From positions 53,693-117,692 of the forward strand of contig JAWPHD010008237.1 of NCBI GenBank assembly GCA_037043455.1: a DNA stretch of 64,000 bases, given 5' to 3'. Numbering within the stretch: position 1 is the first letter of the stretch; every line of letters starts with the position of its first letter. The notes under the pieces were generated by a model. The model did no database searches. It was not told the origin of the DNA and saw nothing but the letters and a program-made list of their open reading frames with translations. A program made the position numbers and the translations under genes. Below, piece after piece: positions 17,085 through 29,726 of the stretch. Source of the DNA: Cyrtodaria siliqua. Its lineage: Eukaryota; Mollusca; Bivalvia; Adapedonta; Hiatellidae.

Positions 17085-19045
17085 AAGCCAAAAATAACAA
17101 GGCAATGCTCCCTACCGGTTTGAGCGTGAAGGTTAAAGTTAATTATAGCAACAACTTTCAAAATGTATGTGTGACATTGAACTTGAGGGTAGGTATCTTT
17201 TTTTTTAGTTGCGACAAATTGTCTCATGGTGTAAACGTATTTGTATAACATTATTAGAATCCAATGATAGATTAAAAGTCTATAGCCCGGATACCAAATT
17301 ATAGCAAATAACCTCGACGTGTAAATATGACATTGACCTTGACCTTGATGGTAAGCAACTTGCCTTTGTCTCAACACATCTTCTCATTGAGGTGAACATA
17401 TGTGTATAATATTATTGCAATCCAATGATAGACAAAGAATGTATAGCCCGGACACGAAGTTATAGCAATAACTTCATAGTATATGTTTGACATTGACCTT
17501 GGAGGTAGGGACCTGGCTCTTAGTCATTACACTTCATCTCATGGTGGTGAACATTTGTGTATAATATTATCAAAATCCAATGATAAATAAGTTAGTGCCC
17601 GGACACGAAAGTTTAAGCAATAACATTAAAATTACATGTATGACCTTGACCTTGAATTTAGGGACCTGGTTCTTAGTCGCGACAAATCGATCCACTTATG
17701 GTGTTGTAATTTGTTTAAAATGTTATTGAACTCCAGTAATACTATTAATTAAATAAGTTATAGCGTGGACACGAACATTTAAGCAATTCACTTCAAAACA
17801 CATGTGTGACCTTGGCCTTGACGGTATGGACATAGCTTTTAGTTGCGACACATCATCTTATGGTGGTGAACCTTTGTATGTAATAGCGTTAGAATCTAAT
17901 GACGGATAAAGAAGTTATAGCCTGGACACGCAATGATAAACAATAACCTTCAACAACCTTCAAAATATGTGTGTGACATTGACCTTGAATGTAGAGACCT
18001 TGTTCTCAGTCGCGACACATCGTCTCATGGTGGTGAACATTTGTTTATAATAGTTTTGAAATCCATTGATAAATAAAGAAGTTATAGCCCGGACACGAAA
18101 CTTTAAGCAATGACATTCAAAGTATATGTGTGACCTTAACCTTGAAAGTATGGACCTGGCTCTTAGTCAACATGTATAATTCCAATTACTTTTATCATAT
18201 ACATAGATATACATTAACATAAGATTAATCCAAAGGTAATAAGGCAATGTTCCCTACTGGTTTGGGCCTGAAGGTTAAAGTAAATTATAGCAGAAACTTT
18301 CAAAATGTATGTGTGACCTTCAACTTGAGGGTATAGTCCTGCCTCTCAGTCGCTACAAATCATCTTATGACGGTGAACATTTGTGTATAATATTATCAAA
18401 ATCCAATGATAAATAAAGAAGTTAGAGACCGGACACTTTTAGCAATAACCGTCAAAGATGTGTGACCTTGACCTTGAACGTAGGGACCTGGTTCTTAGTC
18501 GCGACGCATCGATCGACTCATGGTGGTGTTATTTGTTTAAAATGTCATTGAACTCCAATAATAAATAAAGAAGTTATAGCGTGGACACGAAATATTAAGC
18601 AATGCCCTTCAAAAATTATGTGTGACCTTGACCTTGAAGGTACGGACATGAGTTTACGGACATCATCTTATGGTGGTGAACGTTTGTTTGTAATATTTTT
18701 AGAATCCAATGACAGATAAAGAAGTTATAGCCTAGGCATGCAATGATATTAAAGCAATAACCTTCAACAACCTTCACGGTATATGTGTGACATTGACCTT
18801 GAAGGTAGGGATCTTTTTCTTAGTCGTATCACATCGTCTCATGATGGTGAACATTTGCTTATATTATTATTGAAATCCAGTGATAAATAAAGAAGTTATA
18901 GCCCGGACAACTTTAAGCAATGATATTCAAAGTACATGTGTGACCTTAACCTTGAACGTAAAGACCTGGCTCTTAGTCAAGACAAATCGTCTCATGGTGG
19001 TGAACATTTGAGTATAATATTATTAGAATCCAATGACACCGGTAG
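17085..19045. repeat. Degenerate tandem array, about 155-bp unit, with higher-order repeat
   Basis: About eleven units share GTGTGACCTTGACCTTGAA, GGGACCTGGCTCTTAGTC, a CATGGTGGTGAACATTTG box and an ATCCAATGATAAATAAAGAAG segment. The CATGGTG landmark recurs at about 17224, 17386, 17538, 17694, 17856, 18024, 18365, 18518, 18669, 18838 and 18993. Bases 17081 onward and 18223 onward start the same ordered series, so a block of about 1142 bp was itself duplicated. No gene is supported. Confidence 0.88.
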
Positions 19046-19138
19046 GGGACTAATAATAGTATTAAATTAAAATTACGCATATACATAATTAAATATCCCT
19101 AAGCCTTCAATAATATTCGTAAAAGGTGCAACTAATTT

Positions 19139-19206
19139 TGTCTGTCTGTCGGTCTGCTTGCCTACCTGCCTGCCTGCCTTTCTGTCTGTCTGTCTGTCTG
19201 TCTGTC
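19139..19206 (+). repeat. TGTC/TGCC microsatellite
   Basis: About 68 bp of (CTGT)n with a central (CTGC)n section. The surrounding 19046-20079 is otherwise unique AT-rich non-coding DNA, apart from the AAT/AAC repeat at 19919-19974. Confidence 0.9.
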
Positions 19207-19918
19207 CATGTATTTGCAAAGTTATAACTGTTGTGGAACTTACGGTATTCTGAACTCTATGCCAGTTACAGTTTTTTATTGTTTTATTTTATATTTTGTA
19301 TATATTATATACAATATTTTATAATAATGAATATCAATTTGATCACCTTGATATTTTTTCATCGTATGAAAAGTAGGCCCATATATAAATGGTAATCATT
19401 TTGTTTTTTATAGCGATATAGGGTACGGCTTTTACTCCCGACCTGGTTATTTATAAACAGTCTATTTATAGATATCTAAATTGCCCACGAGACGTGAATT
19501 TTTGCTATAGCTTTTCAGAATTATTAAGAAAACAAAAGATTAACTAGCTAGTAAAATAAATTTTAATGATAATTGGTCAACATCATTACGAAAACAAAAT
19601 TTCAAATGTTTAAGATAATTCTTATCGCGTTAACTATTGTGCTAAGTGGGCACGAATACGCTTTCGTACGCGCACATTTTGTTAGAAGAAAATGTTGAAA
19701 ATAAAAGAGAAAAAGTAACATTATCGCGAAAAATACTAGATAATCTAGCTATCTCGTGGCAAAAATATGCCACCATATTATGGAACTATTGTGCCTGTTT
19801 ACTTAAACTAAGTGTCAGTCCGTAGACATGACTGAATTTGTTAGTTTCCTGGTAGTCGCTAATGGAATTACTTTAAAAGTTTGTATTTGCATAATGTGTA
19901 TGATACTACGAATTACTT

Positions 19919-19974
19919 TTAATAATAATAATAATAATAATAACAACAACAATAACAATACTAATAATAACAAT
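19919..19974 (+). repeat. AAT/AAC microsatellite
   Basis: A run of AAT triplets grading into AAC triplets and back. Confidence 0.9.
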
Positions 19975-20123
19975 AGCTCCATAATTTACTAGAACCACAT
20001 TTTTACAGAAACTGAACATTTATATATACTTATATACAGATTGGTTTCTAAGAACAAGTGTTTGTTTAACATATTAGATTTAAAGCGATACTTGAAGTAA
20101 AGTATTCTGTGCACAAACCTTAC

Positions 20124-20270
20124 CTGTACACGTGTCAATGTTGCACAGTTCCACTTTCTGATTATTACCTACACATACGTCATCGTTGCATTGCCGTGAC
20201 CTTAACCGCAAACCGCCACCACATTTAACAGTACAGGCGCCCCAATTTGACCACAGATCCCAGTTACTTC
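20124..20270 (-). CDS. Host exon encoding one thrombospondin type-1 repeat
   Basis: 147 bp (49 codons), spliced into phase 1 at both ends. The acceptor is TTTAAACCAG at 20271-20280 and the donor GTAAGG at 20118-20123, so it can be inserted or skipped without frame change, as is typical for TSP1 exons. The peptide has the WDLWSNWGACTVKCGGGLRLRSRQC core (given here as separate motifs: W-x-x-W-x-x-W, C-x-x-x-C-G-G-G, R-S-R-x-C) and further cysteines to a total of six, the full TSP1 disulphide set. TSP1 repeats are extracellular and bind matrix or receptors. The parent gene runs on the minus strand; its first exon may be 35269-35563, which has a matching phase. Confidence 0.85.
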
Positions 20271-20360
20271 CTGGTTTAAATGTAAAGACAAAAACAAGAA
20301 AGATCACTTCACATTCAATTTATCATATATATTCAGCCACATATTATTACGATATATAGA

Positions 20361-20482
20361 GAATAATAAATGGGTATTTTCATATCACACCCTATATCAG
20401 GCCTAAGACGCTAAAGCTCTCGGGCTGATATGGGTCGAGGGCCTGATATAGGGTGTGATATGAAAATACATATGTTTTATTC
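20361..20482. repeat. Hairpin-forming palindrome A
   Basis: The arms 20361-20403 and 20439-20482 are near-perfect inverted copies over about 43 bp (core TATTTTCATATCACACCCTA). The loop of about 35 bp contains GCTAAAGCTCTCGGGC. The right end is ACATATGTTTTAT. Confidence 0.9.
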
Positions 20483-20744
20483 TGTTTATCACATACTTCA
20501 GCTTTGTCGAAATGTCAACTTCAGCTCACTCACTACGCTGTTTTCCAGGGAGGAAAAACTGTTGTTATCAATAGATCTAGTCCATTCTGATGTGCTCATG
20601 TCTGTCGCGTAAGTGGTAGACAACATTTATTTTTGTCCTTATTGAAAATGAATTCCATTGAATTTTAAATTTGCTAATCAAGGTGAATTGTCATAAGTGG
20701 TTATTTCATCCGCGGATAATGGTTGACAAATCGTGTATAATTAT

Positions 20745-20885
20745 AGATTAATACATGGGTGTGCGTTATTGTCCGTCATATCGGCCCGAGACTCCAATAT
20801 AGGCCCGATGGTTTTAGCCTTAGGGCCGATATTGGTCGAGGGCCGATATGATGGACAATAACGCACCACATGTTTTATCCTTTAT
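20745..20885. repeat. Hairpin-forming palindrome B
   Basis: The arms are about 58 bp each (TGTGCGTTATTGTCC.. against ..GGACAATAACGCACCA). The apex is GGTTTTAGCCTTAGGGCC, similar to palindrome A, although the stem sequence differs. The right end ACATGTTTTATCC matches that of palindrome A. Confidence 0.9.
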
Positions 20886-21627
20886 ATACGCATTTTCATT
20901 GGGATTTTATCTTTCAATTTATTTTTTAATCAAATATGGTGTACTGTTACCGAATTAATTTATCAAATAAAAATAGCAAAAATAAATGAAGGAAAACAAC
21001 AACACAGTTTTAACGTTAATTGTATTGTAATTTATTCTCTCTTCTTTTTTATCAATTCGTCCATTCCATTCCTATTTAGATTTTTTATTTTCCGTTTCTT
21101 GCTGTTTCGGGGCATTTCTTTAGATGTCAGTACGTCCCTTGAATGCTGAAACTCCTTATCTATTTAAAGGAAGGCGCCTAAAGGAATATGATGATTTGAT
21201 GCTCATATCTCTTCTCGATTAAGTATACCAGCTGATGATGCCTGAACTGATTTTATCGAGTCTAGCTAGTTTTGTCGGACTATACTCAGAATAAAACAAT
21301 CCAATATACAGTCCAACTCCTTGACGCCAATTTCTGCAGTACTGTAGGCCTAACTCTGGTCTCACCCGTCGAGCGAAACCACTCCGTGAACAATTCTAAG
21401 GCCAGATTTAGTCTGCTTTTCTGTAGCTTTAGTTCCATTCCTCGTTTTGTTGACAAACGCTCCTATGGCAGTTCCATTTACTTCATGATGCCTTTTTTCA
21501 ACAATAAGTTCATCTAAGTACAATAAAAGGTAAAAGGATCGAGATTAACATTCGGTTATTTCCGTGATATGACATGATATGACATTATGACATTTGTTCA
21601 CTCTATATTTCACGCGTGTGATAAAAC
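20886..21627. other. No gene seen
   Basis: AT-rich non-coding DNA. Short frames have no domain content. Confidence 0.4.
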
Positions 21628-21835
21628 TTTGCCACTTACCGTTCCAAGGCGGTAGCCCTATTGTCAACCCTTTTGTGTTTGTGATGTCGTTTGCATTTAT
21701 TATTGCTTTTGCCTTCTTGTTTGTCTGTTTGCGTGTTTGTTTCTGTGTTTTGTGGTTGACTGTCCTCCTTGAATGCTACTTTCCCTGTCCGATCTTTTTA
21801 TATTTCTTTTTATTGCCCGGCAACGAAATGGGAAT
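21628..21835 (+). repeat. Dispersed SINE-like repeat, copy 1 of 3
   Basis: It contains the block CCGTTCCAAGGCGGTAGCCC followed by TATTGTCAACCC, a T/G-rich stretch and a TTGAATGCTAC..TTTTTATA end. The same block occurs at about 38415-38600 and 38758-38945. Confidence 0.75.
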
Positions 21836-22265
21836 TTATTATCCTGATTGATATGACTAGCTAGGTCTATGTCGTATAGTATATTCAAAACAACATATTT
21901 GTAGGGAAGTATATGATCAAACGTTTTATTTGGGATGAACTCTAAATGATAAAAAATGCCAACTTTAATACGTTTAAAGAGACACAGGGCAATCTTGATT
22001 TTGTTTTAAACCTCCCGGTATCCAGTTCATCTACATCGATGCATTTGTTCACTCAGTTATAAGAATAGTATAGCGCAAATTGTTTTTTTTGCATATTACT
22101 AACTGTTGATAGTATTACTCCTATACTGTATTTACGTTTTTTGTAGAAGAAAAAATGAAATCTCAGAATTGTGTTTAATTACATGCAAGCAGGTTTAAAG
22201 TCAAAATGACACTGGATTAATAAATTGAGAGACACCATTTAAAGCTTGATACAATTTTTTTTAAT

Positions 22266-22625
22266 AAACTAGAAATGTGTCTATGGGACACGGATGCCCC
22301 CACTGAAAACAATCAGTGTAACACAGTTATAAGTCAAAAAAGTTTTCAAAGCAATCGGTTGAAAAGTGTTTTGACGTAATTTGACGAAAAAGGGGCCATA
22401 ACTCCGATAATACTGGGTCGATTTTGACGCAGAAAGGATATGCCCATCTTGACATTATAAATAAGCATCATGTAAAGTTTCGAAGCAATCGGTTGACAAG
22501 TGAGGGAGGAGAGAGGCATATAAACTTTTCGGGACTGACGGAACATGGCTAACGCTATATGCCCCCTCACCATCGGTGGCCCTCACCATTCGGTGGTGGG
22601 GGCATAAAAACTGTTGCGTGTCCCT
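22266..22625. repeat. Dispersed non-autonomous repeat with imperfect inverted ends
   Basis: Left end GGGACACGGATGCCCCCA, right end TGGGGGCATAAAAACTG..CGTGTCCC. Inside, AAGCAATCGGTTGA occurs twice, with GGGGCCATAACTCC. The short frames inside are translations of the repeat. Confidence 0.65.
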
Positions 22626-22849
22626 TTAAAGTCCATAGACAACTCAGTTAGACATGTGTTATATATACCAAATGATAACCTGGACCAGTGAATTTCGAAA
22701 TTGCTCAACGTCATCGTAACATTGGAGCATATATACATAATTCAATATTGTGTATTTTTCAATGATTATGAGGTTATTTTTCCGCAGAAAACATGTTAAC
22801 GTGATAACTATTTGTATAAGCCCGCCTTTAGACTGGAAGTATCATGTCG

Positions 22850-22905
22850 TGGCGCTGTCTGTCTGTCCGTCCGTTTGTCCATCTGTCTGTCTGTTTGTTT
22901 AAGCT
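22850..22905 (+). repeat. CTGT/CCGT simple repeat
   Basis: Tetranucleotide-rich run. From here to 23567 no gene is seen. Confidence 0.8.
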
Positions 22906-23568
22906 GACAGGTGATTGTGGCTAATAACTTTCGCAGTATTAGGTTGATAACATTGACTTTGTACATTCACAGTCATTTTGTATTACATTATTTCCCTTTG
23001 ATTTTTAACCCAGAACCTAACCTTGTCTTTGACAGCCGTACATTCCCCGCTTGGCGGCGCTCTTGTTCATTTAATCTATCAATTCCGTCACTCATTCTTT
23101 AATCTAAGTCGAACAAAAGTAAAAATGTTGACATTTATAACGTGGAATTCATTTGTTGATAAACCTGTAAACTAAGTGTATTTTAATCAGTCAAGTCCTT
23201 CAAAAGATTTGGCCGAATCATATAATTAGGTTACTATTTCTGCAAAGTAGACTTTAATAAACACGGCCTTCATTTTGTCAATTATAACCTGATAACTAAA
23301 TCTTCACGTATTATTGTCATAGTCGATTTATTTTTTACCATCGCGTGTTTTGGATGACAGCGTATAGCGAATACTATACTTCATATTTAACGTGTGTATC
23401 CTACCTTACCTTACACTTTAAAAGGGAAGTGTCGACATACTAAAGGAAGTTTGTAAACAAAATTAAAGTCGATAATGTATGTTTTATAGAAAACTGGATA
23501 CTAGTCTCTACTTTACAGACTATATATAACGAGAGAGAATATTTTTATTGCATAACAGCGTCGACATA

Positions 23569-23766
23569 GGCGGCACCACTGTTGTGTAGGCGGCACCACT
23601 GTTGTCTAGGCGACACCACTGTTGTCTAGGCGACACCACTGTTGTCTAGGCGGCACCTCTGTTGTCTAGGCGGCACCACTGTTATCTAGGCGGCACCGCT
23701 GTTGTCTAGGCGGCACCACTTTTGTCTAGGCGGCACCACTTTTGTCTAGGCGGCACCACTGTTGTC
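23569..23766 (+). repeat. 20-bp minisatellite, about ten copies
   Basis: The unit is GGCGGCACCACTGTTGTCTA with few substitutions (GGCGACACC, ACCTCT, TTTTGT variants). It is GC-rich, in contrast to its surroundings. Confidence 0.95.
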
Positions 23767-23889
23767 AGTCCTTTTATGTTTGTGGTGTCGCACACTTCCA
23801 TACTGAGCAAAAATAATAAGTACCCCTTTTCCTTTTCTTAATTATATAGACAGCAAAACAGGAAAAAATATAAATGATGTATATAGAAT

Positions 23890-24315
23890 AATTAAATCGA
23901 CCACCACCAATAGTCCAAACAAAATAGATTTTGGAAAAGTTCAGTGCACAAGGGATTTCCCCCTGTTTCTTAAACCATACATTTTTGGTAAAAACACATA
24001 AAATCTACAAACATTACCTCCATTTGTCAAAGAAATTATTCTCTATACGCTGCTTTCGAAAAACAATCACAGAATAACACAACACCGATTGTGTAGGTAG
24101 CAGCTTTTAATTATCAAAAATCATCAATTTACCCCCCTTTAAGGTTTCGAAAGCATCCATAAAAGAGTATTGCTTGACAAAATTTGAAACTGTTTAAAGA
24201 AATATTTAGTACTCAGTGAAATGTGCTTAAAAATATCAAACATCGTTTAATTAAAGCGCTGTTAAAGCTGTCCTACTCCCTCAAAATCTGGGAATACCAG
24301 CAAAAAAGGGGGTAC
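23890..24315 (+). repeat. Dispersed repeat, copy 1 (pair with 35940-36360)
   Basis: About 420 bp aligns collinearly with 35940-36360 (shared AATAGTCCAAACAAA, AAAAGTTCAGT, TCCATAAAAG, GAAACTGTTTAA, ATATTTAGTACTCA). The copies are diverged, so this is an old interspersed repeat. Confidence 0.75.
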
Positions 24316-24548
24316 TTTTTTTTTGGTGCGTATATGTATCCTTGTTGTGTTGTTTATTTTGAATGAACATTTCCTGTTCGACTTCATATCTACGTGTACA
24401 GTATATGTACACGGTGTCAACACATATACAATGAATGTTGTTTTAAATGCTGCTGAAGCATTCGACAAATACAGTTTTTTCTGTATGTATGTGGTAGAGT
24501 GTGTTTTTACTGTTTTAATATGTATTGTCATTAAGAAATAATTGCATG

Positions 24549-25130
24549 TGTTGAATTTATGCTAACCTTAACGTTATTAGGCTGACACCTTTTAATAGTA
24601 CTGGTCATAGCTGAATAGGTTTTAGAGGGAAAGTAGATTGTCACCTGACATCCAGGTGAAATCTGATTGGTCAATAGGTAGTTTTAGTTAGTCTTGGAAA
24701 GAAAGTTAAAGTGTCAAGAAGTCTCTTGAAATTATATTTTGCATCCATCTTGGATAAGTTATTTTAATCAGTTTAATGTAGATGCAATATTTGCAATGCC
24801 TGTATATTTATATTCTTAGAGTTTCCTAAGGATATAGGACAGTTGTATTTTAATATATAATGGTGAAAGTGTGTTCCATGATTTGGAAGTGTTTGGAAAT
24901 GTGGAAATGGATGTAGGATTTGGAAGATATATGTAGAGCTGGTGGCGAACTGGTGGATATAATAAGATTACATGTGGATGTGAGCAATATAGTCGTTGTA
25001 CCATATACATAGATGTTTATTATTCATTACCATCAATAAATGATGTTTACGGAAGCTGGCGTTTGTTTACATGACAACCCCTTGTTATGGCGTGTGGCAA
25101 CACTAGAGCTAGCCGGGTCACGCTATAACA
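24549..25130 (+). mobile_element. Probable 5' LTR of an LTR retrotransposon
   Basis: The right boundary is set by the primer-binding site at 25133. The stretch starts TGTTG and ends ATAACA, a short TG..CA inverted end. It has an AATAAA signal near 25035 followed by about 90 bp of R/U5-like sequence. The left edge is approximate. I see no second identical LTR in the window. Confidence 0.45.
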
Positions 25131-25132
25131 AA

Positions 25133-25150
25133 TGGCGCCCAACAGCGAGT
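25133..25150 (+). promoter_or_regulatory. tRNA-Lys-type primer-binding site
   Basis: TGGCGCCCAAC matches 11 bases of the site complementary to the 3' end of tRNA-Lys and sits two bases after the LTR end. The following sequence diverges. Downstream (25145-25250) is a small tandem CGAGTAGGAACCCAA repeat in the leader, about six to seven copies. Confidence 0.5.
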
Positions 25151-25260
25151 AGGAACCCAACGAGTAGGATCTCAACAACGAGTAGGAACCCAATACCAAG
25201 TAGGAACCTAATATCGAGTAGGAACCCAACGAGTAGGAACCCGACCCAACAACGAAGACA

Positions 25261-25789
25261 ATGTACCAAGTTGTGACATGGCCTCAAGCCAGTGAAATAT
25301 TTTATAGTTTTTTTAAGTGTTATGTGTTGCTAGCATACTATATACACTTTTGATAAGTGGGCACCGCGTTCGTAGTATTCCAGATACGTTTACAGTATTT
25401 CAACAGGAAATCGACGTTCAGGATATATTTTTTTTTTATGTGTGAAATATTTAATTTAAAGTGCACGTTAGGACAAGTACCTTTAATCACCTTTATTGTA
25501 GCAAGGGTCATAGTCATTGAGGTGTTAATTTGACAGGTATTACATAATTGGTCAGATGTGAGTAAATCCAATATTCTATTGTATACTGTAGATTTACGGT
25601 GTAAATCAGGTGTGATTTAATCATTTGGTAATAAACATTTGTAGTAAAATTGATATTTGATGTTCAATATATTGAATGAATTTACTTTTTGTAAAATCAT
25701 TGATATAATTCTGTGTTTGTGTCAGGCTATTTGAGCATGCATAGAATTTATATTACATAGTCCATATAGTAAGTGAATTTGACTTTTAT
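25261..25789. other. No gene seen downstream of the LTR leader
   Basis: No gag-like frame follows the primer-binding site. The element is a fragment or non-autonomous. Confidence 0.5.
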
Positions 25790-27208
<1,419 letters not shown>

Positions 27209-28969
27209 GTAATTATTGGCAATACATGAAAAAGAAAGAAAGACAAAAAAAAATCTACTCATGACTTTCTGTATTTATTCTCGCTATTTCGTGAAATTAG
27301 AATAATAACTGCAGTTGATATCTACATTCATTTATTACAAGCAGTTTGATCGGATCTCATCTGTAACATAATTCAAGACATTTTGATCGTCTTCACTAAC
27401 ACATTTCAAAATATACTTTGCTAAAAAGTGATAAAGAAGGCAGTGATCAAAACACCATTCGTGCTTGTATAAATTGTCCAGCATTTTGATTGCTATTAGG
27501 CCTAATGTAGATATGTTTTCCTTCCTACTGAATCCAACCTGTCTTCTGAAGAGCACGTGGATAGTATTTTATCTGATATTCATTTCTACAAACATAATTA
27601 TGAAGAAAATCTTAGTTGAATGCTTAAAGTAGTCTCTACAAAATCGAATACATTTTCATTCATAACCTTTTCATATAATTTTAAACACAAGTATAAACAT
27701 CGGCTGCATTTCTAATTAAAGAGGTAGGCTATCTTTAAAACGTAATTATTACTGTCCGAGATTTTCCGACCTCTATAAACAGCAGGTAAAATTCGGACAT
27801 GTTATGTTTTCAAATATTTCGACAAAACCCCTGCAATAATTTTACATAACTTATAAAATAGTGACAGAAGAATACTTTTTATACCAAAAAAAACACATTT
27901 TCATTCCAATAAGCTATCATATAATACCTGTGTGAAATGGTGAATTTTCAATTTAAATTTTGCCGCGTTTGAAAGATGGTTTTGAAGGTGAAAGGATGTT
28001 GAGGTCGTTCCCAGAATGCATTGTTTCCAGTGCCTGGGAAAACCAAGACGTCTGAAGCTATTTTTAGTATCGTTTCTTAAATGTACCTAAAGGAGTTACA
28101 AACACCGGAACAAGTTATCAGGGAGGTATATAGCGAAAAGCTAAATAAAATGACAGGTGTCCGAAATATCCCGAATGTCCGAAATTTGGCGGATCGACCC
28201 TAGTATTTATCAGTGTTAGTGAGTATAACAGACAGTCTGAGTATTCATGTACTCTGAGTATTTGCATGGCAGTTGTACAGTGAAGGGGAGTTAATTAAAT
28301 TTTAAAAAAAATCTGGGTGGGATTAGATAATTATCTTTCATGATTGATATTTGTCAATTATCTGTCCTGAGATTGGTTTAATTGGATATCAGATAGGTTA
28401 TTATGCATTGAATAGTCGGAATTGGTTTACTGGAGTTAGTATTGATTGGTCAGTGAGTCAGTTGAGTTTAAGGTTTTGTTTCAAAGACATAAAAGTTCTT
28501 TAGAAACGGTTGTTTATATTGAGTTTGCTTTTGAGTTCAGAGATTCAGGTTGACCAGTATACTTGCATGTAGCTAACACCGTTGTATACTAATCAGGACT
28601 AACTTGAATAATAGGTAGCATTTTATTTCAGGGTATTTCTTTTCATGAAGAGCATCTGTAATTAATTTATGAAAATGTGTATTTGATATAATATGTGTTA
28701 CCAACATTAATATTGAGTAACCTCCCTTTTATCATTCAATTGTGTTTGATAGTGTCAGTTCGGAATTAAATTATTGGAATTAATTACCTCCCTTTATAGG
28801 AATATAATTATTTTTGAAATAGTTATACTTTTGATTTTAAATTTAATTTCAAATAACATAGAAGGTATTATTTATTAAACTATTGAGTTTGTACTTAGAT
28901 ATATTTTGGTAAAATAAATTGTTGAATTTTGTAAAAATTGAATTAAGGTTTACTTTGGTAAGTAATAGA
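27209..28969. other. Non-coding, possibly an LTR-like region toward its end
   Basis: No gene is supported. Bases 28200-29225 are an AT-rich stretch of LTR-like texture before a short gag-like start, but I found no firm ends. Confidence 0.3.
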
Positions 28970-28971
28970 TT

Positions 28972-29067
28972 GAGTATGGTTTCACTGAGTTGGTTCATTT
29001 AAACATCGAGATGGGCGTAGCCCATCGAGGTGTTTAAATTAACCAACGAGATGAAACCATACTCTTT
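28972..29067. repeat. Hairpin-forming palindrome C
   Basis: The arms of about 45 bp read GAGTATGGTTTCA.. and ..TGAAACCATACTC. The apex is ATGGGCGTAGCCCAT. Confidence 0.9.
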
Positions 29068-29339
29068 TTGTTTTGTAGCATGTCCATTTCAGCTCTATTT
29101 CAGTTATTCTAACTGTTATTCTCACTGTTATTTTCACAGTTATTCTGACAGGTCTTATTTTCAATTAAACGATTTACACCTGTGTCTGAACAAACAGAAT
29201 TGTCTGTGACCATGCTACAAATATTCATATAGGGATTAGAAAACACACACTTTGAATATTTTATTCAGCATTTCGACATTAGTGTTTGAATTACGTGATA
29301 GTTTTATGTGATACATAGGTTCAACACTACTACATTACG

Positions 29340-29424
29340 ATGTGGGATGAAATAGTGAATAGAGTTTTGAATAAGATAGATGAGATGCAGAGACGAAATG
29401 TTGATAGGAACAGAACAGAACATA
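29340..29424 (+). pseudogene. Possible gag start of an LTR element, cut by a LINE
   Basis: An ATG at 29340 opens a short amphipathic helical frame (MWDEIVNRVLNKIDEMQRRN) that ends at the 3' end of the inserted LINE. Zinc-knuckle and protease sequence of an LTR element resumes on the same strand beyond the LINE at 33437. The linkage is an inference, as most of gag would be missing. Confidence 0.3.
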
Positions 29425-29726
29425 TTCTTTATTTATGACTTAAACAAATGTTTCTCGTCATATAAATACATATTACATTTGTAAATATGTGACAGGTCAA
29501 TGCAATTTTTACATTAAACAATGAAAAAGTACAAACACACAACCATGCATACTATACACTCATACAACTCACCCATTCACTCTGACGCCCGAAATGTCTC
29601 ACACATTCACTCTGGATCACGTATTTATGTTATAAGGATTAAACTATTCCTATTACATAGTTTCATGTAAACTTTTAAGTTTTAATAGTTAACATGTCAT
29701 GTCCAATGAGGATGAACATACATTTT

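Noticed and set aside
24262..24541. Two frames on opposite strands near 24.4 kb
   Set aside because: They mirror each other at the end of an old dispersed repeat; no domain or splice support.
27335..27556. A 73-codon minus-strand frame with a plausible amino-acid mix
   Set aside because: No domain, no convincing splice sites and no repeat match that I can name; too weak to list as a gene.
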